In this document: positions 42,311-51,065 of the stretch, in pieces | Layout of the letters: the number at the start of each line of letters is the position of its first letter | How positions within the stretch are numbered: position 1 is the stretch's first letter | Source of the DNA: Rhizobium jaguaris | Lineage (GTDB): Bacteria; Pseudomonadota; Alphaproteobacteria; Rhizobiales; Rhizobiaceae | Reading direction: 5' to 3' | DNA length: 64,000 nt | NCBI RefSeq assembly: GCF_003627755.1 | Contig: NZ_CP032695.1 | Location: 434,001-498,000 of the forward strand | Notes under the pieces: model-generated | What the model saw: only the letters and a program-made list of their open reading frames with translations | Databases searched by the model: none | What the model was told of the DNA's origin: nothing | Translations under genes and position numbers: made by a program

Positions 42311-44172
42311 CGGATGTCGCTGACAAAATCACTCTGGATGCGGCTGAACCGGCACAGGTCCCGGTTCTCGAAGGCCGGTACCGCAAGGAATATCTTGTCG
42401 GTGCTGCAATCTGGCTGGCAATGCTTGTTTATTTCTGGGCCTGGTGGCTGAAGCCAGAGCATTATATCGGCTTTTGGCGCTTCGCTCTGGTCACGGCCAT
42501 ATTGGCTTGGGTCACACTTCTGCCGGCCTACTTCATTGCAATATTCCATCGCGCGCGCAAACCCAGCGGACCGCTGCAGCTGCCCGCCGGCAGCCGCGTC
42601 GCCATGGTCGTAACGAAAGCCCCGTCCGAGCCTTTTTCCGTCGTGGCAACGACCTTGCAAGCCATGCTCGATCAAGCATTTCCGCACGACACGTGGCTTG
42701 CCGACGAAGATCCGAGCCCGGAGACGTTGAACTGGTGCCAACAGCGCGGCGTCTTCGTTTCAACGCGCAAGAACAGGCCGGATTATCACCGTACGACCTG
42801 GCCGCGCCGCACGCGCTGCAAGGAGGGCAATCTCGCCTTTTTCTACGATCACTACGGCTATGACCGCTACGATTTCGTCGCGCAGCTCGATGCGGACCAT
42901 GTTCCGGAGCCGGGTTATCTCGTCGAAATGCTGCGCCCCTTTGGCGACCCGGCTGTCGGCTATGTCTCCGCGCCGAGCATCTGCGATCGCAATGCATCGG
43001 AAAGCTGGTCTGCACGTGGGCGGCTTTATGCGGAGGCGAGCATGCATGGCTCGCTCCAGGCTGGCTATAACTACGGGCTCGCTCCTCTTTGCATCGGATC
43101 GCACTATGCGGTGCGCACCGCCGCCCTCAAGGAAATTGGGGGGCTGGGACCGGAGCTTGCGGAAGACCATTCGACGACGTTGATCATGAATGCACATGGC
43201 TGGCGTGGTGTGCATGCGCTTGATGCTATCGCGCATGGCGACGGCCCCCGCACGTTTGCGGATCTCGTCACTCAGGAATTTCAGTGGTCACGCAGCCTTG
43301 TCATGCTGCTGCTGCGATATTCGCCGATTTACCTTTCGCGCTTGCCCCTGAGACTGAAGTGCCAGTTTGTGTTCGCTCAGTTGTGGTATCCGCTTTTTGC
43401 GCTGTTCATGACCCTGATGTTCGTCATGCCAATTCTGGCACTTGCCTGCCATCAGAACTTTGCTGCCGTGGGCTATCCCGAATTTCTCGCGCATTTTGCG
43501 CCGCTCTCTGTCACGCTGACGGTTCTGGCTTATCGTTGGCGGGCCAGCGGTTCATTCCGGCCGTTCGATGCCAAGATTTTGAGCTGGGAGGCCGTGTTTT
43601 TCCTCTTTGCACGCTGGCCATGGGCGGTGGCTGGAACGATCGCTGCCGTCCGGGACTGGATGACCGACTCCTATGTCGACTTTCGCATCACGCCCAAAGG
43701 CGCGTCTGAAGTGGATCCGCTGCCGTGGCGAGTCTTGATGCCTTACGCTGTCCTGTCACTCGCTTCGGTGGCACCGGTTCTGCTTGTGAACAACGCTGGT
43801 GAAACGCGAGGTTTCTATATCTTCGGAATTATCAATTCCGTGCTCTACACCCTTCTGCTGCTGACGATCGTCATCCAGCACGCCCGAGAAAATGTCGTGA
43901 GGATTCGAGCAAACACGTATCGGCCGGTTATGGCCGCGAGCCTCCTCTGCCTCATCGCCGCGCCGGGGTTCGCCACCGTCGAACGCGGAACGGAAGGATT
44001 GGCGTCTCTGACGTGGGGTGCCGGGCAATTGAGGCTTTATGAAACCACCTACGCAGTGGCTGGCGCAGGCTTTGGAAGGCAAGAGCTCCAAAGGTTCACG
44101 TTCAAGCCACATTGGTTGCCCGCCACGTCGAACACTGGGCTTTTGCAAGACGAGCCATCGGATCCGATCTGA
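42307..44172 (+). CDS. Cellulose-synthase-like membrane glycosyltransferase (GT2)
   Basis: 621 residues. Two N-terminal membrane helices, a cytoplasmic GT-A domain, then several helices in the C-terminal half. Catalytic motifs: KEGN at 172-175, DAD at 195-197, LAEDH (the TED-type base), and QEFQW where cellulose synthases have QxxRW, so the Arg is replaced by Gln. No PilZ domain is evident. It should polymerise a UDP-sugar and extrude the chain. Same position as ApsS in the S. meliloti arabinose-polysaccharide locus. Confidence 0.88.
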   Translation: MTDVADKITLDAAEPAQVPVLEGRYRKEYLVGAAIWLAMLVYFWAWWLKPEHYIGFWRFALVTAILAWVTLLPAYFIAIFHRARKPSGPLQLPAGSRVAMVVTKAPSEPFSVVATTLQAMLDQAFPHDTWLADEDPSPETLNWCQQRGVFVSTRKNRPDYHRTTWPRRTRCKEGNLAFFYDHYGYDRYDFVAQLDADHVPEPGYLVEMLRPFGDPAVGYVSAPSICDRNASESWSARGRLYAEASMHGSLQAGYNYGLAPLCIGSHYAVRTAALKEIGGLGPELAEDHSTTLIMNAHGWRGVHALDAIAHGDGPRTFADLVTQEFQWSRSLVMLLLRYSPIYLSRLPLRLKCQFVFAQLWYPLFALFMTLMFVMPILALACHQNFAAVGYPEFLAHFAPLSVTLTVLAYRWRASGSFRPFDAKILSWEAVFFLFARWPWAVAGTIAAVRDWMTDSYVDFRITPKGASEVDPLPWRVLMPYAVLSLASVAPVLLVNNAGETRGFYIFGIINSVLYTLLLLTIVIQHARENVVRIRANTYRPVMAASLLCLIAAPGFATVERGTEGLASLTWGAGQLRLYETTYAVAGAGFGRQELQRFTFKPHWLPATSNTGLLQDEPSDPI

Positions 44173-44228
44173 GGCCGGAAACGACTAGGCAAACGACATC
44201 AATGTTTTGTTGACAGGAGGAAAACCCA

Positions 44229-45188
44229 ATGAGCAACAAGAAAACCAAGGCAGTAACAGTCGCCTTATTTGTAACTTTGGCGACGACGGGAACAATCTTG
44301 GCGGCAAGTATACCCCGCGGAATCCCGGCTGGCGCGGCGGTTCAGAACGACCAGATAACTGACAAACGTCCGAAAATCGGTCCGGACTCCGTTACCTTCG
44401 GCGCATATGATCCTCACGGTGATTTCACCAACGACCCGAACTCAAAGATCGAGCATATTTTCCTTCCTTGGGAAGATGTCGATCTTTCAACGCTGACGCT
44501 CGCCGATGAGTACGCGCAGAAGCGGGGACGGAAGCTTCTGATTACGGTGGAGCCGTGGTCCTGGTCGACAGATTGGCGTTCGACACCCGAGAAACTGCTC
44601 GAAGGCATTCTGGCTGGCAGGTATGACAGCAACATGGCTGCCGTCTGCTCGACTGCAGCCACGCTGAAGAGTGATGTCACCATCCGTTGGGCGCAGGAGA
44701 TGGACGAAACCGAAAACCGGTTCACTTGGTCGCACTGGCAACCCAGCAGTTACGTCGCTGCCTATCGGCGAATGGTAGACGTTTGCCGCAAGCATGACAA
44801 ATCGGCGAAATATATGTGGTCGCCCAAGGGGGAGCCCGGCCTTGCCGCATTCTATCCCGGGAATGACGTCGTCGACGTCATCGGCCTGTCAGTCTTCGGC
44901 CTGCAACAGTTCGACAAGGATCATTTCGGTACAGATCGGACGTTTGCTCAGTTGCTGGCACCCAAATATCGGCTGGTCCAGGGCTTTGCCAAGCCCGTCA
45001 TGGTGGCCGAGCTGGGCTATGAAGGGGACTCCACATATGTTGGCAACTGGGCTGCGAACGCTGCCAAGCGATATGCCGAATTTCCGAATCTGACGGCCAT
45101 TGTCTACTTCAATGACAAGGAGCTCTATCCTTGGCCCAAGCCCTATGGTCTCCCCAACTGGCGCGTTGTCAGGGAGGCCACAAATTAA
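44229..45188 (+). CDS. Secreted GH26-like glycoside hydrolase
   Basis: 319 residues with a signal peptide (VTVALFVTLATTGTILAAS). The TIM-barrel domain shows the expected acid/base Glu in VTIRWAQEMDE and the nucleophile Glu in KPVMVAELGYEG, both in GH26-like positions, with many exposed Trp (EPWSWSTDW). Strong RBS (GGAGGAAAA). It follows the glycosyltransferase by 56 bp. Hydrolases in such loci trim or release the polymer being made; the S. meliloti locus has two putative hydrolases, and I see only one here. Confidence 0.82.
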   Translation: MSNKKTKAVTVALFVTLATTGTILAASIPRGIPAGAAVQNDQITDKRPKIGPDSVTFGAYDPHGDFTNDPNSKIEHIFLPWEDVDLSTLTLADEYAQKRGRKLLITVEPWSWSTDWRSTPEKLLEGILAGRYDSNMAAVCSTAATLKSDVTIRWAQEMDETENRFTWSHWQPSSYVAAYRRMVDVCRKHDKSAKYMWSPKGEPGLAAFYPGNDVVDVIGLSVFGLQQFDKDHFGTDRTFAQLLAPKYRLVQGFAKPVMVAELGYEGDSTYVGNWAANAAKRYAEFPNLTAIVYFNDKELYPWPKPYGLPNWRVVREATN

Positions 45189-45299
45189 ACGGGATACAGC
45201 AAACGGCGTCTTCACAAAGTATGACCACGCCGCTGTGACGCGCATGATCCCAGCTTCCGCGACGAGCAGCGATAAGCTGAGCAACCAAGATAGCGGAGG

Positions 45300-46307
45300 C
45301 TACCAGTTGAGCCGGATGGCGACTTTGCCGATGGGACCGCTGGATTGGGCGCGATAGGTCTCGGCGATATCGCCGAGGCCGAATATGTTTGCGAGCACCG
45401 GCTCGATCCGCGCCGCATGGATTGCCCGCATCGCGTTGCCGAAATCTTCGACCGATCCGGTGTTGTTACCTTGTATTCGCAAGGCTTTGACGATGACGGG
45501 CATCAGATCGAGTTGCAAACTCGTGCCGGTGATGAAGCCAATCGTGAAGATGACGCCGCCATAGCGAGTGGCGGCAATTGATCGGCCAAATGTAGCCGAT
45601 CCGACTGTATCGAGCACCAGGTCGGCGCCAAGGCCATTCGTCAGACGTAGGACCTCGGCATCCCAGTCCGGTGATGTGCTGTAATTGATCGTTTCGTCTG
45701 CCCCAAGCTCTCGCGCCAAAGCAAGTTTGACGTCGGATGAGGAGGTAACGATCACGCGGGCGCCGCGTGCCTTGGCGAGTTGCAGAGCGAAAACGGAAAC
45801 GCCACCCGTTCCCAGCAATACGATCGTCGAGCCGGGACCGACGTCGGCGCAAACAAGCGCGTTCCAGGCCGTTGTCGCGGCAATCGGCAGTGTCGCGGCC
45901 GCTTCGTAGGAGAGATGGTCGGCAAGCTTGACGGCAGAGGCTGCATCGACGGTTGCTATTTCGATCAGAGAACCTGGCAACGAAACGCCGCGGGTCGTAG
46001 CGGCTTTTTCCATCGTGCCGCGTCCTGCAAACCATATCGCCTTTGGATGCACGGCGACCCGGTCTCCAACCGCGAGGCCGGTAACGCCGTCCCCGATGGA
46101 AATCACTTCGCCGGCACCGTCGGCAACGGGAATGAGCGGATAGTTGATGCCGGGATATTGTCCAAAGACAACCGCCAAATCGATGAAGTTGAGACTTGCG
46201 GCCCGCATGCGCACAAGGATTTGCCCGTGACCGGGAGGCAGGGGGTCGGGGACCTCAACTCTCGCGAGATGATCCAGGGAAGGTCCGGTTAGTGAAATCG
46301 CGTGCAT
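45300..46307 (-). CDS. Quinone-oxidoreductase-like zinc-less MDR dehydrogenase
   Basis: 335 residues. Medium-chain dehydrogenase fold of the QOR type: no catalytic-zinc or structural-zinc cysteines, NADPH site LLGTGGVSVFALQLAKARGA, and ATTAWNALV before it. Start at 46307 (MHAISLTG) with AAAGGAAAA upstream. Divergent from a LysR gene with 93 bp between, which holds a perfect dyad at 46381-46395. Likely reduces quinones or enones; the substrate is open. Confidence 0.88.
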   Translation of the reverse strand: MHAISLTGPSLDHLARVEVPDPLPPGHGQILVRMRAASLNFIDLAVVFGQYPGINYPLIPVADGAGEVISIGDGVTGLAVGDRVAVHPKAIWFAGRGTMEKAATTRGVSLPGSLIEIATVDAASAVKLADHLSYEAAATLPIAATTAWNALVCADVGPGSTIVLLGTGGVSVFALQLAKARGARVIVTSSSDVKLALARELGADETINYSTSPDWDAEVLRLTNGLGADLVLDTVGSATFGRSIAATRYGGVIFTIGFITGTSLQLDLMPVIVKALRIQGNNTGSVEDFGNAMRAIHAARIEPVLANIFGLGDIAETYRAQSSGPIGKVAIRLNW

Positions 46308-46380
46308 CAGTTTTCCTTTCGCGAACTCCAATGCCTGCGACTATGATCCCTGCGTCCAGATCATTGAATAACGCGCTATC

Positions 46381-46395
46381 GCAGTTTATAACTGC
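46381..46395. promoter_or_regulatory. LysR-type dyad between the dehydrogenase and its regulator
   Basis: GCAGTT-TAT-AACTGC, a perfect 6-bp inverted repeat, five bases before the LysR start codon. Position suits autorepression and control of the divergent dehydrogenase gene. Confidence 0.5.
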
Positions 46396-46400
46396 AATTT

Positions 46401-47333
46401 ATGCAGCAATTGAACCAGCTACCGGATATCGACGCTTTGATGGCCTTTATCGCCGTTGCCGAGGAGGGATCCTTCAGTGCGGCCTGCCATCGCGTGAACC
46501 GCGATGCGACCGTTGTTTCGCGACGCATCCAGAACCTGGAGCAGAGTCTCGGGGTTCGGCTTCTGGAGCGTTCCACGCGCAAGGTTGTCGTTACGGAAGC
46601 TGGAGAAGCCTATCTTCAGCGAATTCGTCCTCTGCTGCGGGAGCTGTTGGCGGCGGGCCAGGAAACCGAGCGCTTCTCGGATGGAGAGCCGCAAGGACGG
46701 CTGCGTCTTGCCCTGCCGGGAAGCTTCGGGCGCATGTGGCTGATGCCGCTGCTTGTCGAGTTTCTCGATACTCATCCGGGAGTGACGCTCGACGTCGCCT
46801 TTTCAAACCGTTTCGTCGACCTGATCGGAGAAGGTTTCGATCTGGCGATACGGCTCGGCGTCCTGCCGGATTCGCGACTGGTGAGCCGTAAGCTGGCGGA
46901 GAGAAAGCGCATGATCGTCGCATCCCCCGATTATCTTCGGCGACATGCCCCGCCGACGACACCGCAAGATCTCGCCAGACATGATTGCCTGATTTTCTCC
47001 GGGAAGGCGAACCCTTACCTTTGGGAGTTCATGATGCCAGGGGCGGGGCAGCTTTCGGTGCCGATAGCCGGTCCGTTCATCTCGGACGATGCGGAAGCAC
47101 TGGTCCTTGCGGCAATTGCTGGGCACGGATTGCTCTACGCAACCGATTGGCTTGTTGGCCGCGAACTCGCCGACGGACGCCTCGTTCGCGTCCTTGGCGA
47201 CTATCCGGTTCCGGACGAAGGCGGCGTCTACGTCGTGCATCCGTCCAAGCAGCACGTTCCCAACAAGACACGCGCCTTTGCCGATTGGATTATCGAACAA
47301 TTCTCGCGCGGTTTGCCCTGGTCAGAGCGTTAA
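46401..47333 (+). CDS. LysR-family transcriptional regulator
   Basis: 310 residues. HTH in the first 65 residues (ALMAFIAVAEEGSFSAACHRVN, RIQNLEQSLGVRLLER) and a co-inducer domain (GRLRLALPGSFGR). Belongs to the large CrgA/DmlR-like group that usually controls a divergent oxidoreductase gene, here the QOR-like dehydrogenase at 45300-46307. The ATG at 46401 follows directly after the dyad. Confidence 0.92.
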   Translation: MQQLNQLPDIDALMAFIAVAEEGSFSAACHRVNRDATVVSRRIQNLEQSLGVRLLERSTRKVVVTEAGEAYLQRIRPLLRELLAAGQETERFSDGEPQGRLRLALPGSFGRMWLMPLLVEFLDTHPGVTLDVAFSNRFVDLIGEGFDLAIRLGVLPDSRLVSRKLAERKRMIVASPDYLRRHAPPTTPQDLARHDCLIFSGKANPYLWEFMMPGAGQLSVPIAGPFISDDAEALVLAAIAGHGLLYATDWLVGRELADGRLVRVLGDYPVPDEGGVYVVHPSKQHVPNKTRAFADWIIEQFSRGLPWSER

Positions 47334-47427
47334 CCATCCGACAATCCGGGGCAATGTACGTGCCGTGCTGCAGGACAGGCGGCGAGAGATCGTAGGCGGT
47401 TATCGCTATCTAAAATAAATAGTATTG

Positions 47428-47441
47428 ACTAATTGATTAGT
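47428..47441. promoter_or_regulatory. ArsR-type operator
   Basis: ACTAAT-TG-ATTAGT, a perfect inverted repeat 18 bases before the start codon of the ArsR gene, within an AT-rich promoter. Typical placement for ArsR autorepression. Confidence 0.6.
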
Positions 47442-47459
47442 GCGGACTATCGTATCTTC

Positions 47460-47789
47460 ATGATCGAACCAGCCTCCATTACCAATGTCATGCGTGCACT
47501 TGCCGATCCGACGCGGCGAGCGGTCTACGAACGGATCGCAAGTTCGGATGAAATAACCGTGGTCGAACTGACCCGGGGGAGCGGCGTGACGCAGGGCGCC
47601 ATCTCCCAGCACCTCAAATCGCTGAAACAAGCCGGTCTGGTCGCCGAGCGGCCCGAAGGCAGGAATGTCTATTATCGCGCTGAACCGGAAGGTTTGACGC
47701 CTCTTGTGGACTGGATGAGCCACTATGGCGTCTTCTGGCGCGAGCGCTTCACCAATCTCAGAACCCTCCTGAAGGAGATCGACCCATGA
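47460..47789 (+). CDS. ArsR-family HTH regulator (SRPBCC-linked type)
   Basis: 109 residues. Winged HTH with MRALADPTRRAVYERI, VTQGAISQHLKSLKQAGLV and RNVYYRAEPEGL. No cysteine metal site is present. I placed the start at 47460, downstream of the operator palindrome; an ATG at 47433 lies inside it. Overlaps the SRPBCC gene by ATGA. In this very common pair the repressor controls its own operon, but the ligand is unknown. Confidence 0.9.
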   Translation: MIEPASITNVMRALADPTRRAVYERIASSDEITVVELTRGSGVTQGAISQHLKSLKQAGLVAERPEGRNVYYRAEPEGLTPLVDWMSHYGVFWRERFTNLRTLLKEIDP

Positions 47790-48262
47790 ACCAAGCCGTC
47801 AATCCGAACACGCAGGCCATCGTGGCCGAAGAAGTCTTCCCGCACGCGCCGGCGGTGGTCTGGAGAGTCTTGACCAGCGGCGAGCTGATCGGCCGTTGGT
47901 TGATGGCACCGAAGGGCTTCGAGCCTGTGGCTGGCTGCCGTTTTACCTATCAAACCACGCCGGCAGGCGAATGGGACGGTACCATTCACTGCGAGGTGCT
48001 GGAGGTCGTGCCGAATGAGCGGCTAGCCTATGCGTGGAAGGGCGGCCATGAGAGCAATGACGGCTATGGCTCAAAACTGGAGACGGTGGTCACCTTCACT
48101 CTCTCCAAGACCGAGGCAGGCACGCGCCTGCGCCTCGTCCATTCCGGCTTCGTGCTTCCGAAGAACGACATCGCCTACCGCAATATGGGCGAAGGCTGGA
48201 AAAAGGTGGTCAAGAACCTCGACATAGTGATCGCCGAAGAGGCGTCTTCGCAAAAGCATTGA
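47786..48262 (+). CDS. SRPBCC/AHSA1-domain protein
   Basis: 158 residues of the START-like Aha1 family: VFPHAPAVVWRVLTSGELIGRWLM near the start and EGWKKVVKNLD near the end. These proteins form a hydrophobic cavity for a small ligand. Coupled with the ArsR gene by a four-base overlap, and followed after 17 bp by a GFA-family gene. The function is not established; the set looks like a small response to an organic or electrophilic compound. Confidence 0.88.
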   Translation: MNQAVNPNTQAIVAEEVFPHAPAVVWRVLTSGELIGRWLMAPKGFEPVAGCRFTYQTTPAGEWDGTIHCEVLEVVPNERLAYAWKGGHESNDGYGSKLETVVTFTLSKTEAGTRLRLVHSGFVLPKNDIAYRNMGEGWKKVVKNLDIVIAEEASSQKH

Positions 48263-48279
48263 AGCAACAGGAGAACGAT

Positions 48280-48693
48280 ATGAACAATCTGTATACAGGT
48301 GGCTGCGCCTGCGGCGCGATTCATTATGAGATTGCGGGCGAGCCGGCCGTCATGGTTGACTGCCAGTGTCGGCAATGTCAGCGCGACAGCGGCACCGGAC
48401 ATCAATCGCACCTGACTTTTGTTGCGTCGGAGGTAAAGGTCGAGGGAGAAGCATCGCACTGGCAGACCGTCGGTGACGGCGGAACCGTGAAGCGGCGTGG
48501 CTTCTGCCCAACATGCGGTTCTTCCGTCTACATGACATTTCCCGACATGCCGGATGTGTTCATCGTCACGCCGGCAAGCCTCGACGACCCAAGCCGCTAT
48601 AAGCCGCAACTGGTGTCCTGGACCGCAGCCGGGCATGCCTGGGATCATCTCGATCCAGCACTGCCGAAATTCGACAAGATGCCGACGACTTGA
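48280..48693 (+). CDS. GFA-family zinc protein (Gfa-like, CENP-V type)
   Basis: 137 residues. Zinc-binding cysteines are in GGCACGAIHYE, CQCRQCQRDSG and FCPTCGSSVY, the complete set of the GFA (glutathione-dependent formaldehyde-activating) fold. Some members speed up the addition of formaldehyde to glutathione; most are of unknown role. The start is the ATG at 48280 after AGGAGA. Third gene of the ArsR-SRPBCC group. Confidence 0.9.
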   Translation: MNNLYTGGCACGAIHYEIAGEPAVMVDCQCRQCQRDSGTGHQSHLTFVASEVKVEGEASHWQTVGDGGTVKRRGFCPTCGSSVYMTFPDMPDVFIVTPASLDDPSRYKPQLVSWTAAGHAWDHLDPALPKFDKMPTT

Positions 48694-48770
48694 AATAGGG
48701 CGTTCCCCTGAGTCGATTCCCGTCAATTTTGTTACTCTACGGTTCGTTTCACAGCGATTAGGATGAACCG

Positions 48771-49403
48771 ATGAAACAGTCTAAAGCCGAAATTCTTCGT
48801 GAGTATGGGCCCTTTCCGGCGGGCAGTCGTGTGAACGGCATCACCTATGACGGCGAGCATGTCTGGTTCGCGTCCGGAGACAAGCTCAGCGCTTTGGACC
48901 CGACAACCGGCGAGGTCGTGGACTCGATCGATGTCGCTTCACATGCCGGAACGGCCTTCGACGGCCGGTATCTCTTCCAGATCGCCGAGGATCGCATCCA
49001 GAAGATCGATCCGAAGACCGGCGAGGTGCTCTCGATGATCCCGGCCCCGGGTAACGGCGGCGACTCCGGATTGGCCTGGGCTGAGGGAACGCTCTGGGTG
49101 GGGCAGTATCAGGCCCGCAAGATCCATCAGATCGATCCCGAAACGGGGACGATTCTTCGCACCATCGAATCCAGCCGCTTTGTCACCGGCGTCACCTGGG
49201 TCGACGGCGAACTCTGGCACGCCAGCTGGGACGGCGAGGAGAGTGATGTGCGGCGGGTGGATCCCGAAACGGAAAAGATCTTGGAGCGTGTCACCATGCC
49301 GGCCGGCTTCTTCGTATCCGGGCTTGAGTCCGATGGTGGAGATCAGTTTTTTTGCGGCGGCGGAAACAGCGGCAAGATCCGGGCCATTCGTCGGCCGAAA
49401 TAA
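48771..49403 (+). CDS. Beta-propeller protein (glutamine-cyclotransferase/Vgb-like)
   Basis: 210 residues made of repeated strands: ITYDGEHVWFASGDKLSALDP, IDPKTGEVLSMI, IDPETGTILRTIE and VDPETEKILERV, one per propeller blade (the D-P-x-T-G turn repeats four times). No signal peptide, so it is probably cytoplasmic. It may be the last member of the ArsR operon (78 bp after the GFA gene) or independent. Too short for a full seven-blade propeller. Function unknown. Confidence 0.75.
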   Translation: MKQSKAEILREYGPFPAGSRVNGITYDGEHVWFASGDKLSALDPTTGEVVDSIDVASHAGTAFDGRYLFQIAEDRIQKIDPKTGEVLSMIPAPGNGGDSGLAWAEGTLWVGQYQARKIHQIDPETGTILRTIESSRFVTGVTWVDGELWHASWDGEESDVRRVDPETEKILERVTMPAGFFVSGLESDGGDQFFCGGGNSGKIRAIRRPK

Positions 49404-49510
49404 ACGCCTTCCGGTGCAAGTCTATGATGATCGGCGTCGCGCAATGCAACGCCGATCATTTGCTCGCGGCCTTGATCAGGCCAAGTTCAATGTGATGCCG
49501 TATTCGTTAC

Positions 49511-50203
49511 CTATGAGGGCAACGGCTCGCCGGCTTGTTCCCGGACCATGTACTTGGCGTACCAGTCCGGCCAGTTCTCATCGTATTGACCACCGTTCCG
49601 CTTTTCGTGCTCACCATGCGCGGCCGCCGCGCGGCGGAGCGCGCTTGCGAGGTCGCCGGCCGAGGTGAATGTGGTTTCGTTCGCATCTACGCGTCCGGGC
49701 AATCGCGTGGTGATCTCCTGGAATAGCCAGCCATTGCCGTCCGGATCGCTGAACGAGGCGAACGAGCGATAGCTGCGTTGCTCGGAATCGGGGCCGCTGA
49801 CGCGACGCCGTCCAAAGAGGTAGGGTTCGTCCGCGCCCGTATACACGCCGTCGGTGGGATGAAACACCTCGCTGACCGCAATGTCGCGACTAAGCAACTC
49901 GTCACGAGCAGCCTTTATATCGGAGACGATCAGGTACAATCCCTGGGCGGAGCCGGGTGCGGCCGCGGTGACGTTCTTGCCGAATATGACCGAGCATCCG
50001 GAACCCGGCGGCGTGAACTGGATCACGCGGTAGTCGTCACCCTCGCCGAAGTCGGCGTCGAGCCTCCAGCCCATGTCAGCGTAAAAGCGCTTGGCGCGAT
50101 CGACGTCCGAGACGGGGATCACGATGACCTCCAGTTTCGTATCGACTGCCTGCGGCCTCGGTATTTCAATTGCTGCTTCGCTGTGCACTTGAGTATTGCT
50201 CAT
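49511..50203 (-). CDS. VOC-superfamily (glyoxalase/dioxygenase-like) protein
   Basis: 230 residues. A single VOC domain spans about residues 22-165 (LEVIVIPVSDVDRAKRFYADMGW ... FASFSDPDGNGWLFQEI, quoted in parts), followed by a tail of ~60 residues with a conserved-looking NWPDWYAKYMVREQAG, seen in other rhizobial VOC proteins. Acts on small electrophiles or as a resistance or ring-cleaving enzyme in known relatives; the role here is open. GAGGAG RBS precedes the ATG. Confidence 0.85.
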   Translation of the reverse strand: MSNTQVHSEAAIEIPRPQAVDTKLEVIVIPVSDVDRAKRFYADMGWRLDADFGEGDDYRVIQFTPPGSGCSVIFGKNVTAAAPGSAQGLYLIVSDIKAARDELLSRDIAVSEVFHPTDGVYTGADEPYLFGRRRVSGPDSEQRSYRSFASFSDPDGNGWLFQEITTRLPGRVDANETTFTSAGDLASALRRAAAAHGEHEKRNGGQYDENWPDWYAKYMVREQAGEPLPS

Positions 50204-50633
50204 TTTTAGCTCCTCAGGTTGGTTGCCTTTATGAGGTCATGTGCGGCGGCCGGGTTCGGATGTCCGGGTCCAGGAAGGAGAACGAGGCGGCAAGCCGCCG
50301 TAGATGTGGGCTTCAAATCTCCTGGCGTAGCGGCCGGAACGCGATGCGCAGTTCCGCGCAGAAGAGCTTGCGCTGCTCCCACGCGGCGAGATGGCTATCC
50401 TTGTCGAGTTACATGGCGTCTGAATATACTCCTCGGGAAGCAGAATCGCCCATTATTCGTTGTGAGTACCTGTCGGCCACCGCAGTGCGCCCGCTTTTCT
50501 GAACAAATTCAGTGTGCTGGGCAGCAAACCAGGGTCCCTCGCCGCGCGACAAAAGCAGGCCTCATGGTCTCTCACTTGCGGATAGTCTTGGATGAGACTA
50601 TATTTAGCCTCAAGTGGACCGAAGGAGATGAAG
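50204..50633. other. Intergenic stretch with a possible gene fragment
   Basis: 430 bp. On the minus strand, 50313-50408 is open after a stop and reads like a real protein C-terminus (HLAAWEQRKLFCAELRI, then FRPLRQEI and TGA), without any start codon. The remainder, up to the RBS of the antitoxin gene, shows nothing recognised. Confidence 0.35.
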
Positions 50634-51065
50634 ATGCTGGCGTTCGAAAATGTTGCCGATGTGCTTGGCCTGCCTGCCAAGGAGACATCAGCTCGTTCGC
50701 CGTTCGGGCTAATGTCTCGAATAGAGGGCGGGTTGCCTATCTCTGCCTTGGAGCATGTGTCGAACCTGCTTGCGCCGAATGATAGCCAGTTCAAATACCG
50801 CTTTGTTCCGAAAGCGACCTATGAGCGGCGTAAGAGTTCGCATCGCCTGTCGTCGGATGAAGGAATGCGGGTCGCGCGGGTGGCGCGCGTCTGGAATCTC
50901 GCCGTTGATGTCTGGCAGACGGCTGATGCTGCACGAGATTTTCTGTTTCGCGCTCATCCGATGCTCGAGGACAGAAGGCCGATTGATGTGGTTATCCAGA
51001 ATGAGATCGGTGCGGAATTGGTGCTCGATATTCTTGCCAGCCTCAAATACGGCAGCGCTGCGTGA
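50634..51065 (+). CDS. Xre/ParS-type antitoxin of a RES-Xre system
   Basis: 143 residues of the MbcA/ParS/Xre family (DUF2384). N-terminal Xre-like helical part (SRIEGGLPISALEHVSNLL, YRFVPKATYERRKSS) and the C-terminal toxin-binding region (RVARVWNLAVDVWQTADAARDFL). The ATG at 50634 is six bases after AGGAG; the ATG at 50628 is too close to it. Its TGA overlaps the toxin's GTG by four bases (GTGA). It neutralises the RES toxin and should repress the operon. Confidence 0.92.
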   Translation: MLAFENVADVLGLPAKETSARSPFGLMSRIEGGLPISALEHVSNLLAPNDSQFKYRFVPKATYERRKSSHRLSSDEGMRVARVARVWNLAVDVWQTADAARDFLFRAHPMLEDRRPIDVVIQNEIGAELVLDILASLKYGSAA

